From Saprospira grandis (lineage in GTDB: Bacteria > Bacteroidota > Bacteroidia > Chitinophagales > Saprospiraceae): DNA of 64,000 nt. Under the pieces are notes generated by a model that searched no databases, was not told where the DNA came from, and worked only from the letters and a program-made list of their open reading frames with translations. Position numbers and translations under genes: made by a program. The number at the start of each line of letters is the position of its first letter. The first letter of the stretch is position 1. Location: NCBI RefSeq assembly GCF_027594745.1, contig NZ_CP110854.1:3117501-3181500 (forward strand), given 5' to 3'. This document shows, in pieces, positions 19,519 through 28,622 of this stretch.

Positions 19519-19650
19519 GGGGCCCGCGGCCAGCTTGGCTCTGCCAAGCTGGCCGCCGCTATGCTGCGGGGCTCACAGGGCTGTTCGGCCCTTCAGCCGC
19601 CTGCGGCGGCTTCGGTCTGGCCTGCGGCCACCCCTCCGCAGCGCTGGGCC
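19519..19650 (+). repeat. Dispersed GC-rich structured element, copy 6 (forward, subfamily A)
   Basis: Starts GGGGCCCGCGGCC after six T. The left arm closes with CCAGCTTGG/CCAAGCTGG hairpins, the central hairpin is AGCCGCC/GGCGGCT, the right end CAGCGCTGGGCC. Long-range pair GGGG/CCCC. Confidence 0.87.
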
Positions 19651-19785
19651 GCTCAACGGCCTTTTTCTCTCTGGGCCTGCCGCTTCGGCCCCCAATTTTA
19701 GAAGGTAAAAAGGCTTCGCTCCATATTTTAGCGCCTAATCACTTATCGCTCAACGCTAGTAGGGGAGTCCCCGAAAAAAGCAATA

Positions 19786-20188
19786 GGACCATTTAGATAC
19801 CCCCGGAGCTAAATGTAATGATCCAGATGGCTCTGGGGAATCCCCGGAGCTAAATGTAAGGATCCAGATGGCTGTGGGGAATCCCCACGGCTAAATGTAA
19901 GGATCCAGATGGCTGTGGGGAATCCCCACAGCTAAATGTAAGGATCCAGATGGCTGTGGGGAATCCCCACGGCTAAATGTAACGATCCAGACGGCTGTGG
20001 GGAATCCCCACGGCTAAATGTAACGATCCAGACGGCTGTGGGGAATCCCCACAGCTAAATGTAAGGATCCAGATGGCTGTGGGGAATCCCCACGGCTAAA
20101 TGTAACGATCCAGATGGCTAGGGGGAATCCCCCCGCTTAAATGTAAGGATCCAGATGGCCAGGGGGAATCCCCCAGAGCTAAAGGGAA
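19786..20188. repeat. 41-bp tandem hairpin array (about 9 units plus partial)
   Basis: The phrase CTAAATGTAA recurs exactly every 41 bp (19809, 19850, 19891, 19932, 19973, 20014, 20055, 20096, then drifting). Each unit is a conserved linker (CTAAATGTAAGGATCCAGAT) plus a hairpin GGCTGTGGGG-AAT-CCCCACAGC. Unit 1 has C-G where units 2-7 have G-C in the same stem position, a compensatory change; the last two units decay. A 41-bp period cannot code for a repeated peptide in one frame. Together with copies 6 and 7 of the dispersed element this fills the 1.26-kb gap between 19455 and 20712. I see no gene there. Confidence 0.9.
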
Positions 20189-20349
20189 ACTTGCTGTACA
20201 CTCATTATTATAGATGGCCTATTGGCTAAGGAAAACAGCAGCTTAAAGACAAAACCCTATAAATAGACAAAGTTTAGTCGCATACTATATATATAGGGAA
20301 TGTAGCCCAAAGCAAAGGGCGAGGGTCCAGAAGGGCGCGAAGCGCCCGC

Positions 20350-20481
20350 GGCTGAGGGATGGAAAGCAGTGGCCCGAAGGGCCAGACCTAGCAAAAAAGC
20401 GCAAAGCGCTTTTTTGCGCAGGGCCGAGCAGAGCTGCGAGCTGCGACACAGCCCGACCCGCCCGCAGGGCGGGGCAGCCCC
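20350..20481 (-). repeat. Dispersed GC-rich structured element, copy 7 (reverse, subfamily B)
   Basis: Runs from GGCTGAGGGATGG to GGGGCAGCCCC followed by nine A. Central hairpin GCAAAAAAGCGC/GCGCTTTTTTGC; long-range pair GCAG/CTGC. Confidence 0.86.
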
Positions 20482-20712
20482 AAAAAAAAACATCAAAAAA
20501 CATCCATTTCCTTAAAGAGGCCATAGTTATGGCCTAGGCATGAAGTCTAGGAGAGCCGCCTGCCATTAAGAGGCCGCTAGAAAGGGTCAAAAAAGAGGGC
20601 CTTCCAGAATATTTTTAGCAATCAGCAGTCTATTTCTTAGCTAAACCTTATCTTCAGTAGAAAGGCAGGCTAGCCTTGGCCGCCTAAGCAACAGTAATAA
20701 TCCTCTAGCAAG

Positions 20713-21423
20713 ATGAAAGAAGAAATCTTCGTCCTTAAACATATCTATAAGCGCTTTCCTTTGGGCGAAGGAGAGTTTACGGCCCTTAAAGACTTGAGCC
20801 TAAGTATGCAGGCGGCAGAATTTGCGGGCCTAGTCGGTCCCTCAGGCTCAGGTAAAACTACCCTACTCAATATTATTGGTGGCCTTGACCAACCCTCGGA
20901 GGGAGAGGCTATTGTTTTGGGCCAAGATGTGGCCAAAATGAGCGCCAAGGCGGCGGCCAACTTTAGGAATTTAGAGCTGGGATTTATTTTTCAGCAATTT
21001 AACCTCCTGCCCGTCTATACTGTTTTTGAAAATGTAGAATTTCCCTTACTACTCCAAAAAAAGAGCAAGGCAGAGCGCCAAAAAGCCGTAAAAGAAGCCC
21101 TAGAATGGTTGGGCATTGCGCATTTGGCCAATAAAAAACCCGATAAATTATCGGGCGGAGAGGGCCAAAGGGTGGCCATTGCCCGTGCTATTGTCAAACG
21201 GCCCAAGTTAATCTTGGCCGATGAACCCACCGCCAACCTAGATGCCGCCAATGCACATAATATTATGCGTCTGATGCGCCGCCTGAATCAAGAATTAGGC
21301 ACGAGCTTTCTATTTTCTACCCATGATGAGAAAGTAATGGCCTACCTAGAGCGCATCATCCATCTTCGAGACGGAGAAATCGAAAAGGATGAGGCCCAAA
21401 CTCCTAAAACAGTAAGCGAATGA
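20713..21423 (+). CDS. ABC transporter ATP-binding protein (MacB/LolD type)
   Basis: 236-residue cytoplasmic ATPase with Walker A GPSGSGKTT (42-50), Q-loop FIFQQFNLLP, ABC signature LSGGEGQR (146-153), Walker B LILADE (167-171) and the ANLD D-loop. It belongs to the LolD/MacB/FtsE branch, which drives extracytoplasmic extraction rather than small-molecule transport. It overlaps the next gene by ATGA and is followed by two FtsX-type permeases and a LolA-like protein. Confidence 0.93.
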   Translation: MKEEIFVLKHIYKRFPLGEGEFTALKDLSLSMQAAEFAGLVGPSGSGKTTLLNIIGGLDQPSEGEAIVLGQDVAKMSAKAAANFRNLELGFIFQQFNLLPVYTVFENVEFPLLLQKKSKAERQKAVKEALEWLGIAHLANKKPDKLSGGEGQRVAIARAIVKRPKLILADEPTANLDAANAHNIMRLMRRLNQELGTSFLFSTHDEKVMAYLERIIHLRDGEIEKDEAQTPKTVSE

Positions 21424-22565
21424 TAGCCTGGACCTTAGCCTATCGGAATCTGAAGGGGGCTGGCCTGCGGACCTGGCTCAATGCCAGCATTCTCTCCCTC
21501 GTTTTTGTCTTGATTCTCTTTATCAATGGCATGTTAGACGGTTGGAACCAGTCGGCCAAACAGGATAGTATTGCTTGGGAGTTTGCTGCGGGGCAGTATT
21601 GGGCCCAAGGATTTGATCCCTTAGATCCCTTTTCTTATCAGGAGGGCCTAAAGGATTGGCCCAATAGCCTAGAGGGAACGCCTATACTATGGCGACAGGG
21701 CAGTATTTATCCCGATGGCCGCATGTATCCCTTGATTATCAAGGGGATTCCCGCCCAGCAAGAACTATTGGCCCTGCCTACGGCTCTTTTGGCCGAAAGT
21801 CAGGCCCAGTTTCCCGCCCTCATTGGTCGCAGAATGGCCAAAAACTGCCAGCTCCAAAAAGGCGACCGTCTTTTGATGCGCTGGCGAGACCAAAAAGGCA
21901 GCTTTGATGCTCAAGAAATAGAAATAGTGGGCGTTTTTGATAGCCCGCTGCCTAGCGTGGACCAAGGGCAAATCTGGGTAGACCTCTCGAGCTTGCAAGC
22001 TAAAACGGGCCTAGAAAACAAAGCCAATATTTGGCTGTCTGCCAAGGCCAAACCGCAGTCGGTGGCTGGGGCCAATTGGCAAGATTTGGAGGCCCTACTA
22101 GCCCCTATCAATAAGATTATTGAAGCCAAAAAAGGCAGCTCGCAGTTTAGCTATTACATTTTGTTGGCCATAGCCCTTTTGGCCCTTTTTGATACCCAGG
22201 TCCTGTCTATATTTAAGCGGCAAAAAGAAATTGGGACCTATATCTCCTTGGGCATGAGCCCAAAAGAAGTTCAGCTGCTCTTTACTTTAGAAGGAGGGCT
22301 ATATGCCATCTTGGGCCTTTTCTTGGGTGGTTTATATGGGGGACCATTGCTCTATTATTTGGCCCAAAACGGCATCCCCATGCCCGAAATGGCCGATGAA
22401 ATGGGCGTGAGTATGGGCAAGGCCATTTATCCCGTCTATAGCTGGGCCCTCATTCTAAAAACGAGCTTGATTATTTTAGGCAGCTCTTTTCTGGTCAGTT
22501 ATTGGCCCGCAAGGAAGATTGCTCGGATGAGCCCCGTTGCCGCCCTAAAAGGAAAACTACAATGA
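21420..22565 (+). CDS. FtsX/MacB-type ABC transporter permease
   Basis: 381 residues: one N-terminal membrane helix (about 21-40), a periplasmic domain of about 200 residues, then three C-terminal helices (about 243-262, 290-315, 343-362), the FtsX/LolCE topology. IGTYISLGMSPKEVQLLFTLEG matches the coupling helix region of this family. ATGA overlaps on both sides place it in an operon with the ATPase and the second permease, so the transporter is probably a heterodimer. Confidence 0.9.
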   Translation: MIAWTLAYRNLKGAGLRTWLNASILSLVFVLILFINGMLDGWNQSAKQDSIAWEFAAGQYWAQGFDPLDPFSYQEGLKDWPNSLEGTPILWRQGSIYPDGRMYPLIIKGIPAQQELLALPTALLAESQAQFPALIGRRMAKNCQLQKGDRLLMRWRDQKGSFDAQEIEIVGVFDSPLPSVDQGQIWVDLSSLQAKTGLENKANIWLSAKAKPQSVAGANWQDLEALLAPINKIIEAKKGSSQFSYYILLAIALLALFDTQVLSIFKRQKEIGTYISLGMSPKEVQLLFTLEGGLYAILGLFLGGLYGGPLLYYLAQNGIPMPEMADEMGVSMGKAIYPVYSWALILKTSLIILGSSFLVSYWPARKIARMSPVAALKGKLQ

Positions 22566-23836
22566 TCTACTTTCTACTTAAAGGCATTTGGCGAGATCGT
22601 TCTCGCAGCTTTTTCCCCATCTTGGTCACGGGCATGGGGGTATTGCTCACGGTCTTCTTGTCTGGGTTTATGCAGGGGGTGTTTAATGATATTATTGAGC
22701 AGAATGCCCGCCTAGAGACGGGGCATCTCAAAGTGATGAGCCGCGCCTATGCCGAGCTAGCTAGCCAAAAGCCCAATGACCTGGCCCTTTATGAGGCCGA
22801 CAGCCTGTTGGCTCATTTGCGGCAGGAGTATCCCGAGTTAATCTGGACGCCCAGGATTCGCTTTGGGGGGCTGGTAGATTTGGCCAATGCTCAGGGAGAA
22901 ACGAAGGCCCAAGGCCCTGCCAATGTAACGGCCCTAGACCTTAGTACCCCTAGTTTGGGAGAGGCCCAAAGACTGAACCTGCAAAAATCTCTATATAAAG
23001 GGCGTTTGCCAGAACAGCCGCAGGAGGTCCTTATGGGGGAGGAATTTGCTCGGCGCTTGGGCATAGAATTGGGCCAAAGCTTCAGTTTGATGGGCAGCAC
23101 GATGGAGGGCAGCATGAGCTTTAGAAACTACCAATTGGTGGGCGTCATCCGCTTTGGGGTGCAGGCCATGGACCGCAGCAGCCTCATCATGAATCTAGCC
23201 GATGCGGAAGATTTTCTGGATATGCAAGATGCGGCGGCAGAGATCTTGGGTTACTTTAAGAGCAATAGTTATTCGGCAGAAAGGGCCAAGAGCATTGCAG
23301 CAGCCTTTAATGAGAAGCAAGCGAAGAATCCTGATGAATTTGCGCCTATTATGTTTTCGCTCAGGGCCCAAAACAACCTGGGCCAATATGTAGACTATGC
23401 CAACAATATGTCTACTTTAATTATAGGCATCTTTGTGCTGGCCATGTCTATTGTCCTTTGGAATATGGGCCTTTTAGGCGGCTTGAGAAGATATAAAGAG
23501 TTTGGTATTCGCTTGGCTTTGGGCGAGGCCAAAGGGCAGATATATACGGCCCTTTGTATAGAGTCTCTACTCATTGGTGGCTTGGGCTCTTTTTGGGGCA
23601 CATTAGTTGGGCTAGGGCTTTGCTACTACCTACAACTATATGGTATTGACCTAGATGGGGCTTTGGAGCAATCTAATGTGATGATGCCTTCGGTCTTTAG
23701 GGCCAAATTAACGGTAGAGTTGCTCTATATTGGCTTTATTCCAGGCCTTTTGGCCAGTCTTTTGGGCAGTATGCTAGCGGGCTTGGGCATCTATCAAAGA
23801 AGCACCGCCAATTTATTTAAGGAATTGGAGGCCTAG
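22562..23836 (+). CDS. Second FtsX/MacB-type ABC transporter permease
   Basis: 424 residues from ATG at 22562, which overlaps the TGA of the previous gene; the in-frame upstream extension lies inside that gene and is rejected. N-terminal helix (FFPILVTGMGVLLTVFLSGF), a MacB-like periplasmic domain (about 40-280), then three helices, with RYKEFGIRLALGEAKGQIYTAL as the FtsX coupling motif. It pairs with the preceding permease, as LolC/LolE do. Confidence 0.9.
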   Translation: MIYFLLKGIWRDRSRSFFPILVTGMGVLLTVFLSGFMQGVFNDIIEQNARLETGHLKVMSRAYAELASQKPNDLALYEADSLLAHLRQEYPELIWTPRIRFGGLVDLANAQGETKAQGPANVTALDLSTPSLGEAQRLNLQKSLYKGRLPEQPQEVLMGEEFARRLGIELGQSFSLMGSTMEGSMSFRNYQLVGVIRFGVQAMDRSSLIMNLADAEDFLDMQDAAAEILGYFKSNSYSAERAKSIAAAFNEKQAKNPDEFAPIMFSLRAQNNLGQYVDYANNMSTLIIGIFVLAMSIVLWNMGLLGGLRRYKEFGIRLALGEAKGQIYTALCIESLLIGGLGSFWGTLVGLGLCYYLQLYGIDLDGALEQSNVMMPSVFRAKLTVELLYIGFIPGLLASLLGSMLAGLGIYQRSTANLFKELEA

Positions 23837-23846
23837 AAATTGGTCT

Positions 23847-23880
23847 AAAGGGCCGAAGGCCAGACCGAGTCCCAAAAAAA
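23847..23880 (-). repeat. Remnant of the dispersed GC-rich element
   Basis: Only GGGCCGAAGGCCAGACCGAG and a CCC-AAAAAAA end remain. This is the right-side GGCC hairpin joined to the A-tract border, as if the central and left parts were deleted. Confidence 0.6.
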
Positions 23881-23895
23881 CAAAACAGAAAAGAG

Positions 23896-24633
23896 ATGAA
23901 AAAAATATTATGTAGCCTTGTGTTAAGCCTCTTTATGATGGCGCCAAACTGGGCCCAAACGGCCAGTGAGATCATTGCCAAGATGGATGAAAACATGAAT
24001 GCCAAGACGCAAATCAGCCGAAGTCAGATGGTTATTCATGGCCGTCGAGGCAGCCGAACCGTAGAAAGTCGAACCTATTCGGAGGGGAGCCAAAAGGCCT
24101 ATACCGAATACCTGGCCCCGGCTAGGGAGCGAGGGACCAAAATGCTTAAGTTAGGCGATCGCCTATGGATATACTCGCCTGCAACGGATCGGAGTATTCA
24201 ATTATCGGGGCATATGCTTCGGCAGTCGGTTATGGGCTCTGACCTTTCTTATAAGGATATGATGGAGGACCGAAAACTGCAAGAGATGTATAGTCTGCGT
24301 TTGTTGGGCGAAGAAGAACTGCAGGGACAGCAGGTCTGGGTTTTGGAGCTATTGGCTAAGGTAGAGGGTTTGAGCTATCCCAAGCGAAAAATTTGGGTAG
24401 ATCAGCGCTATTATGTCCCTCTAAAAGAAGAGTTATATGCCAAGAGTGGCCAGCTGCTCAAGGAATTGACCTTCTCGGAGGTCAAGGCATTTGGCGATCG
24501 TTATTATCCCACGGTCACGCATTATAAAGATGCCCTAAAAAAGGGCAAGGGGACCGACTTTATTCTTTTGGAGCTAGCCTTAGATGAAGCGATTCCAGAC
24601 CACTATTTTAATAAAAGCGTATTGAAGCGTTAG
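23896..24633 (+). CDS. LolA-like outer-membrane lipoprotein-sorting protein
   Basis: 245 residues with a signal peptide (MKKILCSLVLSLFMMAPNWA) and a LolA/LolB-fold body: ASEIIAKMDENMNA, EYLAPARERGTKMLKLGDRLWIY, then SYKDMMEDRKL and PKRKIWVDQRYYVPLKEELY. This is the usual pattern of periplasmic proteins encoded beside LolCDE-like exporters. Only a 59-bp gap holding a repeat remnant separates it from the permease, so it is likely the periplasmic partner of the ABC system. A bidirectional terminator follows. Confidence 0.82.
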   Translation: MKKILCSLVLSLFMMAPNWAQTASEIIAKMDENMNAKTQISRSQMVIHGRRGSRTVESRTYSEGSQKAYTEYLAPARERGTKMLKLGDRLWIYSPATDRSIQLSGHMLRQSVMGSDLSYKDMMEDRKLQEMYSLRLLGEEELQGQQVWVLELLAKVEGLSYPKRKIWVDQRYYVPLKEELYAKSGQLLKELTFSEVKAFGDRYYPTVTHYKDALKKGKGTDFILLELALDEAIPDHYFNKSVLKR

Positions 24634-24637
24634 CAAA

Positions 24638-24674
24638 GAAAAAGGGCTGTCGGAGAATTCCGACAGCCCTTTTT
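24638..24674. terminator. Bidirectional terminator between the LolA-like gene and parA
   Basis: A 14-bp perfect stem AAAGGGCTGTCGGA with a GAAT loop and T-runs on both strands, between convergent genes. Confidence 0.88.
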
Positions 24675-24692
24675 GGCTTTATCATCTAGCCT

Positions 24693-25469
24693 TTAGGCAT
24701 CTGATTTTTTTTGAGGGGCTTCCTCTAGGCGGCCCACCACTTCTTTAGCGAGGGCGAGATAATCTTTGGCGCCATTAGAAGACTTATTATACTCAAAGAT
24801 ATCCTTATGCTGAGAGGGGGCTTCGGCCAAAGAGACATTGCTACGAATCTTGGTTTTGAATACCTTATCTCCAAAATACTTCTTGATCGTGCTCACGATA
24901 TCGCGATTAAGGATTTTGCGGCTATCGTACATGGTGGCGATTACGCCGCCCATCTTTAGTTTCTTATTGAGGCGGAAGCTGACCTTATCGGTAATCTGTT
25001 TGATCTTGGCGAGTCCTTGCAGGGCCAAAAATTCAGTTTGCACGGGAATGAAAACAAAATTACTGGCGGTGAGTGCGTTGAGGGTCAGCAAGCCGAGCGA
25101 GGGTGGGCAATCGATGATGACATAATCATATTCCTCTTGAACGGGCTCAAAGAGTTCTCGGAGGATATACTCTCGGCCGGGCTCATTGATGAGTTCCATT
25201 TCGGCCCCAGAGAGGTCTAGCGAAGAGGTGATGACATCAAAATCCTCCTTCACATTATAGGGTTGGAGTTCTGCATCGCCGCGCATATTTTCATAGATCG
25301 TCACTCTTTGTCTGGGGATACCCAGAGAGATCGTCAAGTTAGCCTGAGGATCGAGATCGACAAGCAGTACTTTTTTATTTAATTTGACCAGGGCGGCGCC
25401 TAGGTTGATCGCAGAGGTAGTTTTGCCAACGCCTCCTTTGTGGTTCAATAGGGATATGATAATACTCAT
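24693..25469 (-). CDS. ParA/Soj family ATPase
   Basis: 258 residues. The deviant Walker A KGGVGKTT (11-18), LVDLDPQANLT and IIDCPPSLGLLTLNAL are diagnostic of the ParA/MinD group. It may act in chromosome or cargo segregation by ATP-dependent, non-specific DNA binding. Bacteroidota chromosomes usually carry parA next to parB; no ParB is next to this gene, so it may be a non-canonical ParA positioning another cargo. The terminator at 24638-24674 serves it. Confidence 0.9.
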   Translation of the reverse strand: MSIIISLLNHKGGVGKTTSAINLGAALVKLNKKVLLVDLDPQANLTISLGIPRQRVTIYENMRGDAELQPYNVKEDFDVITSSLDLSGAEMELINEPGREYILRELFEPVQEEYDYVIIDCPPSLGLLTLNALTASNFVFIPVQTEFLALQGLAKIKQITDKVSFRLNKKLKMGGVIATMYDSRKILNRDIVSTIKKYFGDKVFKTKIRSNVSLAEAPSQHKDIFEYNKSSNGAKDYLALAKEVVGRLEEAPQKKSDA

Positions 25470-25650
25470 GGTCTTCTTATTAGTCTTTACTAAATCGCTA
25501 GCATTCTGCTAAAAGCGATAGGCTAGCCCGCCCAAAATAGTAAAAAAATATCTTTTTGCGCTTTTCGCTCTCCATAATTTGCGGCTAGAGGGACTAAAGC
25601 AGGGGGGAGGCAAAGCAATTCAAAATCGAAAAAAGTATTAGCTTTGGGCC

Positions 25651-26697
25651 ATGAAAGAGACGATAGAACAATTAGACAAAAAATACATGAGTCGGGCCAT
25701 CTCTTTGGCTCGTTTGAGTGGGAGGAGTCAGCAGCCCAACCCCAGAGTGGGGGCCGTGATTGTGCATCAGGGGCGCATCATTGGGGAGGGTTTTCATCAG
25801 AAGGCGGGAGAGCCGCATGCGGAGGTCTTGGCAGTTCGTTCGGTCCAAGATCAGTCGCTTTTGGCCCAATCCACTATTTATGTGACCTTAGAGCCTTGTT
25901 TTCATCATGGCCGAACGCCCCCTTGTGTAGATTTGATTGTGCAGCATAAGATTCCAAGGGTGGTCATTGCTCAGACGGATCCTTTTGAGCAGGTGGGCGG
26001 CAAGAGCATTGCTCGCTTGAAGACCTTGGGGCATGAGGTGAAACTGGGGGTATTGGAAGAAGAAGCGGCTTGGCTAAATCGACGTTTTTTTCGGCATATA
26101 GGGCAAAAGCGCCCCTATATTGTCCTCAAGTGGGCCTGTTCCTTAGATGATATTATGGGGAGAGAAGGAGAGAACCTTCGGATCTCCAACCCCATCTCTA
26201 GTCGGATCAACCACCGTTGGCGCAGCCAGGAGTCGGCTATACTAGTGGGCCGAAAAACGGCAGCCGTAGACAATCCCGCCTTGAGCAATCGCCATCATTT
26301 TGGTCGGCAGCCGCTGCGGATGGTTTTGGACCGAGAGGGGCAGTTGCCTAAGGGGCTACAACTATTTGATGGACAGCAAGCGACAAGAGTGTATCGGGCC
26401 ATTCCGCCCGCTTTGGAGCAAAAGAACCTCAGCTTTGTGCAGCTTCCCTATGAGCAGCTTTTGGAGGAACTTTGCGCCGATTGGCAGCAGCTAGGCCTAC
26501 AATCGGTCTTAGTGGAGGGGGGCGCGCAGCTTTTGCGGAGCTTTCTATCGGCGGGCCTATGGGATGAGATTCGCATTTTGCGATCTTCCGATATTTTGGG
26601 CCAAGGCATTGCGGCGCCCATAGCGCCCAAAAACTATTTGAGGAGCGTACAGCCTCTATTTGATAATCGGGTAGAAATTTATTACCGCAACGACTAA
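25651..26697 (+). CDS. ribD: Riboflavin biosynthesis bifunctional deaminase/reductase RibD
   Basis: 348 residues. N-terminal diaminohydroxyphosphoribosylaminopyrimidine deaminase with zinc ligands His56 (PHAEV), Cys83 (LEPCFHHGRTPPC) and Cys92 and proton shuttle Glu58. C-terminal 5-amino-6-(5-phosphoribosylamino)uracil reductase (about 145-345; LKWACSLDD, SAILVGRKTAAVDNP, LVEGGAQLL), an NADPH-dependent DHFR-like fold. It catalyses the second and third steps of riboflavin synthesis from GTP. No FMN riboswitch was recognised upstream. The next gene starts 3 bp later. Confidence 0.94.
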   Translation: MKETIEQLDKKYMSRAISLARLSGRSQQPNPRVGAVIVHQGRIIGEGFHQKAGEPHAEVLAVRSVQDQSLLAQSTIYVTLEPCFHHGRTPPCVDLIVQHKIPRVVIAQTDPFEQVGGKSIARLKTLGHEVKLGVLEEEAAWLNRRFFRHIGQKRPYIVLKWACSLDDIMGREGENLRISNPISSRINHRWRSQESAILVGRKTAAVDNPALSNRHHFGRQPLRMVLDREGQLPKGLQLFDGQQATRVYRAIPPALEQKNLSFVQLPYEQLLEELCADWQQLGLQSVLVEGGAQLLRSFLSAGLWDEIRILRSSDILGQGIAAPIAPKNYLRSVQPLFDNRVEIYYRND

Positions 26698-26700
26698 ACT

Positions 26701-27603
26701 GTGTTATATCTTCTTTTGAGTATCCTTTGCTCAACGGCCTTGATTACGGTCTTCAAGCTCTTTCCTCGTTTTGGGGTAGACACCTTTGGGGCTATCGTGA
26801 TCAACTACTTTGTCTGTGTGTTGGCGGGCGGGCTATACAATGGTCAATTGTTTGATTTGGGGGCAGCTTATATGCCCTACGCCTTTATTTTGGGGATCAT
26901 CTTCATCAGTTGCTTTTATGCGGTGGGTCTGACGGTGCGTTTATTTGGGGTGACCATTTCTTCGGTTCTCCAGAAGATGTCGCTTTTGGTTTCGGTGCCC
27001 TATGCTATTATTGCCTTTAAAGAGCCTGCGGGCAGCTTAAAAATTATTGGTTTGGGCTTGGCCTTTGCGGCTGTATTGGCCAGCAATTGGCCCGAAAAAC
27101 TAGCCGAGGGCGATAGCCGAAAACAAGAGCGACAGCAGTATTTGGCCCAGGGCGGTAGCCTGCTATTGCTTTGGTTTTTTCCGATCTATAGCTTTAGCGG
27201 CAGTGGCCTGATTGAGGTTCTTTTGCAGTATGTGCAGCAAAGTATTTTAGGGGGGACAGAGGAAGAGTCGGCGGCTTTTACTACGGCCATCTTTGCTTCG
27301 GCGGGTTTGGCGGGGGCTGTGGTTTACCTCTATCAATTGCTAAGGGCCAAGGCCCGTTGGTCTTGGAAAAATGTAGGGGGTGGTTTAGCTTTGGGCATCC
27401 CCAACTACTTCTCGATCGTCTTTTTGTTGCTGGCCTTCAACGTTTGGGACAAATCGGTTGTTTTGCCCATCAACAACATTAGTATTGTGATGGCCACAGC
27501 CTTATTGGGGCTCTTTTTCTTTCGTGAACGTTTGTCAAAAATCAATTATATTGGGGTGCTTTTAGCCATTTTCGCTATCTTATTGATGGCTTATTCTCAA
27601 TGA
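26701..27603 (+). CDS. EamA/DMT-type membrane transporter
   Basis: 300 residues with about ten hydrophobic helices and the internal duplication of drug/metabolite transporters (LQKMSLLVSVPYAIIAFKEP in the first half, LPINNISIVMATALLGLFFFRE in the second). It starts with GTG at 26701, 3 bp after the RibD stop, so the two are probably co-transcribed. Export or import of a metabolite is likely; linkage suggests, but does not show, a flavin-related substrate. Confidence 0.8.
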   Translation: MLYLLLSILCSTALITVFKLFPRFGVDTFGAIVINYFVCVLAGGLYNGQLFDLGAAYMPYAFILGIIFISCFYAVGLTVRLFGVTISSVLQKMSLLVSVPYAIIAFKEPAGSLKIIGLGLAFAAVLASNWPEKLAEGDSRKQERQQYLAQGGSLLLLWFFPIYSFSGSGLIEVLLQYVQQSILGGTEEESAAFTTAIFASAGLAGAVVYLYQLLRAKARWSWKNVGGGLALGIPNYFSIVFLLLAFNVWDKSVVLPINNISIVMATALLGLFFFRERLSKINYIGVLLAIFAILLMAYSQ

Positions 27604-27607
27604 TTTT

Positions 27608-27727
27608 GGGGCTGCCCCTCCCTTTGGTCGGGTCGGGCTGTATCGCAGCTCGCAGGTCTGCTCGGCCCTGCAGCCGCCTGCGGCGGCTTGGGTCTGGCCT
27701 TCGGCCACTGCTGCCCATCCCTCAGCC
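27608..27727 (+). repeat. Dispersed GC-rich structured element, copy 8 (forward, subfamily B)
   Basis: Starts GGGGCTGCCCC after TTTT and ends CCCATCCCTCAGCC. Central hairpin AGCCGCC/GGCGGCT; long-range pair GCAG/CTGC. A further GGCGGTTCCGCC hairpin follows to about 27780. Confidence 0.86.
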
Positions 27728-27833
27728 GAGAAAGGGCTGGCGGTTCCGCCAGCCTCAGTGGGGCGGGCAAAGCCCTTCCAAAAAGGCCAAGGCCAAGTCT
27801 TTCCGATTGTATTTAATTAAATAAAACAGTATA

Positions 27834-28613
27834 ATGAAACAGATTACTTTCTTACTCTTATTTCTAATTTCTGCGGGCAGCAGTTGGGGGCAATACTATG
27901 CCTATGGGGGCTATGAATACAGCAGCTTTCAATCTGATGAGCTGTCTGCCATTGTTACAGAATTTAATGAGCGAGAGGGGCATAACTTAGGCGATTTGCG
28001 TGCCTTGCATGGCTATCGTTTTGGCCTGGGGCGTTATTCTTATGTAGCGGATGTGGCCTTGGGTTTTGGCTATTTGGGGCGCAAGCTCAGCAGTGTCAAT
28101 CCGCAATTGCTCAAAGAAACGGTAGAACTAGAATACAGCCTTATCTCTGCGGATGCTAGTGTAGGCTTTCGGCCTTTTAAGTCAAAGTTTCATAGCATTG
28201 GCGGCAGTTTGCATATGGGGCAGATGCGTTATCGCTATTCTTTTGGGGGCGACTATCTGGTTCCGATAAAGAACTATAATATTTGGGGCGAGCTTTATGC
28301 GGAATTGGCCTTTCCTTTTCGCTTTTTGCTGAAAAAAGAGCAACGAGAGCGCTTATTTTATATCTTTAAGATTCGTCCATATTATCGGGCATATCGTCCA
28401 TTGGATCTACAGGCTTTGCAGCGAGATTTCAACTTTGACCAAAATGTGGGCTTTAATGAAATAACGCAAAAAGGGGGGCAATTTGGGATCCGTTTGTCTT
28501 TGGTGGTTCCTTTTCTGACCAAAGAAGAGCAGGAGCTTTATCGCAGGACGCCCAAGGAGGCGAAAAAAGCAAAAATAGAAAAGAAGTATAAAACGAAAAC
28601 AGGCACCAACTAG
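27834..28613 (+). CDS. Putative outer-membrane beta-barrel protein
   Basis: 259 residues with a signal peptide (MKQITFLLLFLISAGSSWGQ). The body is rich in alternating aromatic/glycine strands (GYRFGLGRYSYVADVALGFGYLG, LHMGQMRYRYSFGGDYL, FGIRLSLVVPF), suggesting an 8-10 strand barrel, and ends in a Lys-rich tail. No family is recognised with certainty. It stands alone between two copies of the dispersed element. Confidence 0.65.
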   Translation: MKQITFLLLFLISAGSSWGQYYAYGGYEYSSFQSDELSAIVTEFNEREGHNLGDLRALHGYRFGLGRYSYVADVALGFGYLGRKLSSVNPQLLKETVELEYSLISADASVGFRPFKSKFHSIGGSLHMGQMRYRYSFGGDYLVPIKNYNIWGELYAELAFPFRFLLKKEQRERLFYIFKIRPYYRAYRPLDLQALQRDFNFDQNVGFNEITQKGGQFGIRLSLVVPFLTKEEQELYRRTPKEAKKAKIEKKYKTKTGTN

Positions 28614-28622
28614 GGCCTTAAT

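Noticed and set aside
19786..20188. CRISPR array
   Set aside because: The unit is 41 bp with no unique spacers; the conserved linker and hairpin vary only by point changes, and no cas genes are present.
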